From an uncultured Prevotella sp. (GTDB taxonomy: Bacteria > Bacteroidota > Bacteroidia > Bacteroidales > Bacteroidaceae), in contig USJD01000199.1 in the NCBI GenBank assembly GCA_900554835.1, positions 1 to 6,245 on the forward strand: a stretch of 6,245 nt of DNA. The letters run 5' to 3'. Within the stretch, counting starts at the first letter, position 1; each line of letters opens with the position of its first letter. Below the pieces are notes generated by a model. The model did not search any database. It saw nothing but the letters and a program-made list of their open reading frames with translations, and was not told the DNA's origin. The translations under genes were made by a program, and so were the position numbers. Of this stretch, positions 5,429 to 6,245 are shown piece after piece.

Positions 5429-5805
5429 AAGGCTTGAAGTTTGGAGATGAAACTTTGAAGACTAGAATAACTCAAATTATGATGCTCTATCTTCATACCA
5501 TTGCTAAGTCCAATATTGACATACTTGACGACAACCGCATCCTCGACTGGAGATACACTTGCAGTTGATGTAACTTGTTTAGCATTTGCCTGATTCACGT
5601 TGGGGGCCTCAGGTGCCCCCTTGACCACGCACTCAACAACATTGGGAGACTGGTACTTTTTCTTGTACCACTTCTCAAATACATGGTAAGGTACTCCATT
5701 GGACTCAAAAAACTGATTTACCGAGATACCTGCTGGTACAGCTTCAACTGTGTAGCGCTGCCACAAGCTCTCAAGATCTTTGCTACTTACTGCCATATTA
5801 TTCAA
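5416..5805 (-). CDS. tnpA: IS66 accessory protein TnpA/Orf1, 129 aa
   Basis: This is the first gene of the complete IS. Residues about 26-52 resemble a helix-turn-helix (GISVNQFFESNGVPYHVFEK then WYKKKYQ), consistent with DNA binding. A low-complexity Ala/Pro/Asn/Val linker covers about 58-90. The C-terminal unit at about 92-125 (VKYVNIGLSNGMKIEHHNLS and a final helix) is the strand-turn-helix motif of IS66 TnpA. The stop lies 13 nt inside tnpB. The ATG at 5805 is chosen because a consensus promoter sits 20 nt upstream; a second in-frame ATG at codon 4 is an alternative. The protein is more divergent between IS66 subgroups than TnpB or TnpC, so the family call leans on position as well as sequence. 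Confidence 0.88.
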   Translation of the reverse strand: MNNMAVSSKDLESLWQRYTVEAVPAGISVNQFFESNGVPYHVFEKWYKKKYQSPNVVECVVKGAPEAPNVNQANAKQVTSTASVSPVEDAVVVKYVNIGLSNGMKIEHHNLSYSSLQSFISKLQALCLA

Positions 5806-5825
5806 GTTTTAAATGAAACATGGCG

Positions 5826-5858
5826 CAAAAGTAACACTTATCTGTCAAACCGCCAAAA
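5826..5858 (-). promoter_or_regulatory. Bacteroidetes promoter of tnpA-tnpB next to the terminal repeat
   Basis: On the minus strand TTTTG (5858-5854), a 20-nt spacer and TACTTTTG (5833-5826) match the Bacteroidetes consensus. The -7 box ends 20 nt before the tnpA ATG. The -33 box touches the inner base of the terminal inverted repeat, so proteins bound at the IS end could affect transcription. Confidence 0.75.
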
Positions 5859-5876
5859 TAGGGGTTGGATGCTTAC
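5858..5876 (-). repeat. Right 19-bp terminal inverted repeat of the complete IS66
   Basis: ATAGGGGTTGGATGCTTAC is the perfect reverse complement of 2910-2928 and marks the tnpA-side end of the element at 5876. Confidence 0.92.
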
Positions 5877-5938
5877 ACTTCATCATAGTGATCATCTATG
5901 ATAATGGCACTATTGATACAGTCTTCCAATATTTTCAT
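5873..5938 (-). pseudogene. 5' end of a receiver-like (response regulator?) gene cut by the IS
   Basis: An ATG at 5938 opens 20 host codons (MKILEDCINSAIIIDDHYDE). A further Val codon uses the first IS base, and a TAA supplied by the IS end (5873-5875) closes the frame after 21 residues. The hydrophobic strand ending in an Asp pair (SAIIIDD) is how receiver (REC) domains begin, where the acids help bind Mg2+ near the phospho-acceptor. The gene lies 39 nt downstream of the kinase-like gene on the same strand, the usual place for a cognate receiver. Only about 60 bp are present, so the receiver call is tentative. The rest of the gene is not on the other side of the IS, where an IS66 remnant is found instead. 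Confidence 0.5.
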
Positions 5939-5977
5939 ATCATTCTTAGTTTTGTTATCTAATACAGTTTTCCGTTA

Positions 5978-6244
5978 TTATGCCTTCGGAAAGCATAGGG
6001 CAACAATAGCCTTATCTATTTGATACTTTTTTGCAGTATCAGGTAAATTTATTTCATTTGCATCCATTATTAAAAGTTTACCTTTCATGGCTTGCATTAC
6101 CTCATGTGCAATATGAAGTCCTAATCCCATTCCTGTATTAAGCGGCTTACCTGTAATAAATGGGCGCAATGCTTGCTCGGGCGGCAATTTAAAGCCACAC
6201 CCATTATCACAAACAACAATAGATATATAACCTTCTATTTCATC
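5978..6244 (-). CDS. GHKL/histidine-kinase-type ATPase, C-terminal 88 residues (partial)
   Basis: The frame enters from the right edge and ends at TAA 5978-5980. It carries the ATP-binding core of a HATPase domain: VCDNGCGF (G1 box, DxGxG), RPFITGKP (ATP-lid/F-box region, where many kinases have PFFTTK) and NTGMGLGLHIAHEVMQAMKG (G2 box GxGLGL and following helix). After that come about 30 residues (LLIMDANEINLPDTAKKYQI to LCFPKA) closing the domain. The N-box and anything upstream, such as a sensor, DHp or other domain, lie outside the window. It may be a two-component histidine kinase or a related GHKL ATPase; the domain does not decide between them. The receiver-like gene 39 nt downstream favours a signalling pair. 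Confidence 0.85.
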   Translation of the reverse strand, partial: DEIEGYISIVVCDNGCGFKLPPEQALRPFITGKPLNTGMGLGLHIAHEVMQAMKGKLLIMDANEINLPDTAKKYQIDKAIVALCFPKA

Positions 6245-6245
6245 T

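Larger units (their letters stand above)
2910..5876 (-). mobile_element. Complete IS66-family insertion sequence, 2967 bp
   Basis: The element is bounded by 19-bp perfect inverted repeats starting with GTAAGC and carries the three IS66 genes in the usual order tnpA, tnpB, tnpC, all intact and on the minus strand. Its length is typical of the family. IS66 elements normally create 8-bp target duplications, but here the flanking octamers are TCTGCGGA (2902-2909) and ACTTCATC (5877-5884), which do not match. The left flank is an old IS66 remnant and the right flank is a receiver-like gene, so the two flanks did not begin as one locus. The element itself may still be active, since the catalytic acids and both ends are present. 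A 290-bp gap between tnpB and tnpC, with its own promoter, is unusual for the family. Confidence 0.9.

Noticed and set aside
894..5876. Composite transposon with the PIN operon as cargo between IS66 copies
   Set aside because: The bracketing remnants are 3' fragments without their other ends and differ in sequence from the complete IS, so no functional pair of ends encloses the operon.
1..6245. CRISPR arrays, tRNA or rRNA genes
   Set aside because: No regularly spaced short direct repeats and no tRNA or rRNA-like sequence were seen on either strand.

Overview
The window looks like a mobile-element-rich accessory segment of a Bacteroidota genome, most likely a gut Bacteroidales (Bacteroides, Phocaeicola or Prevotella type). 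This rests on moderate-to-low GC, very AT-rich intergenic DNA, weak Shine-Dalgarno sequences, IS66-family proteins of the Bacteroidetes kind, and several exact matches to the Bacteroidetes sigma factor -7 box (TAnnTTTG), two with a correctly spaced -33 TTTTG. No rRNA, tRNA or CRISPR was seen. Every gene I accept reads on the minus strand.

Layout from left to right. (1) 1-593: right-hand part of an IS66-like element running off the left edge, with a complete small tnpA/orf1-like gene followed 2 nt later by the start of an Ala-rich coiled-coil gene instead of the expected tnpB. (2) 594-893: gene-free spacer holding a strong hairpin whose loop can pair with an upstream heptamer. (3) 894-about 1180: terminal 3' remnant of a different IS66 element (TnpC C-terminus plus GTAAGCGG end), abutting an orphan coiled-coil gene fragment (1175-1387). 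(4) 1395-2677: a translationally coupled two-gene operon, a 262-aa protein of unrecognised family followed by a PIN-domain ribonuclease-like protein. It is arranged like a toxin-antitoxin module with an unusually large first gene. (5) 2746-2909: a second, diverged copy of the remnant in (3), same orientation. (6) 2910-5876: an apparently complete IS66-family insertion sequence of 2967 bp, with 19-bp perfect terminal inverted repeats and tnpA, tnpB and tnpC. (7) 5877-6245: the 3' end of a GHKL/histidine-kinase-like ATPase gene and, 39 bp downstream, the first 20 codons of a gene that starts like a response-regulator receiver and is cut by the IS end.

The complete IS splits naturally into tnpA-tnpB (overlapping) and tnpC, separated by 290 bp that hold an inverted repeat just after tnpB and a good promoter just before tnpC. 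The two sides of this IS are unrelated (an IS66 remnant on the left, a kinase/receiver operon on the right) and the flanking octamers differ (TCTGCGGA versus ACTTCATC). The present junctions are therefore not a simple insertion and more likely come from recombination between IS copies or an IS-adjacent deletion.

The most interesting biological content is the PIN-domain operon trapped between two related IS66 remnants and the IS-truncated kinase/receiver pair. The first may be an uncommon toxin-antitoxin-like module. The second looks like a disrupted signalling system whose missing part may lie elsewhere in the genome.
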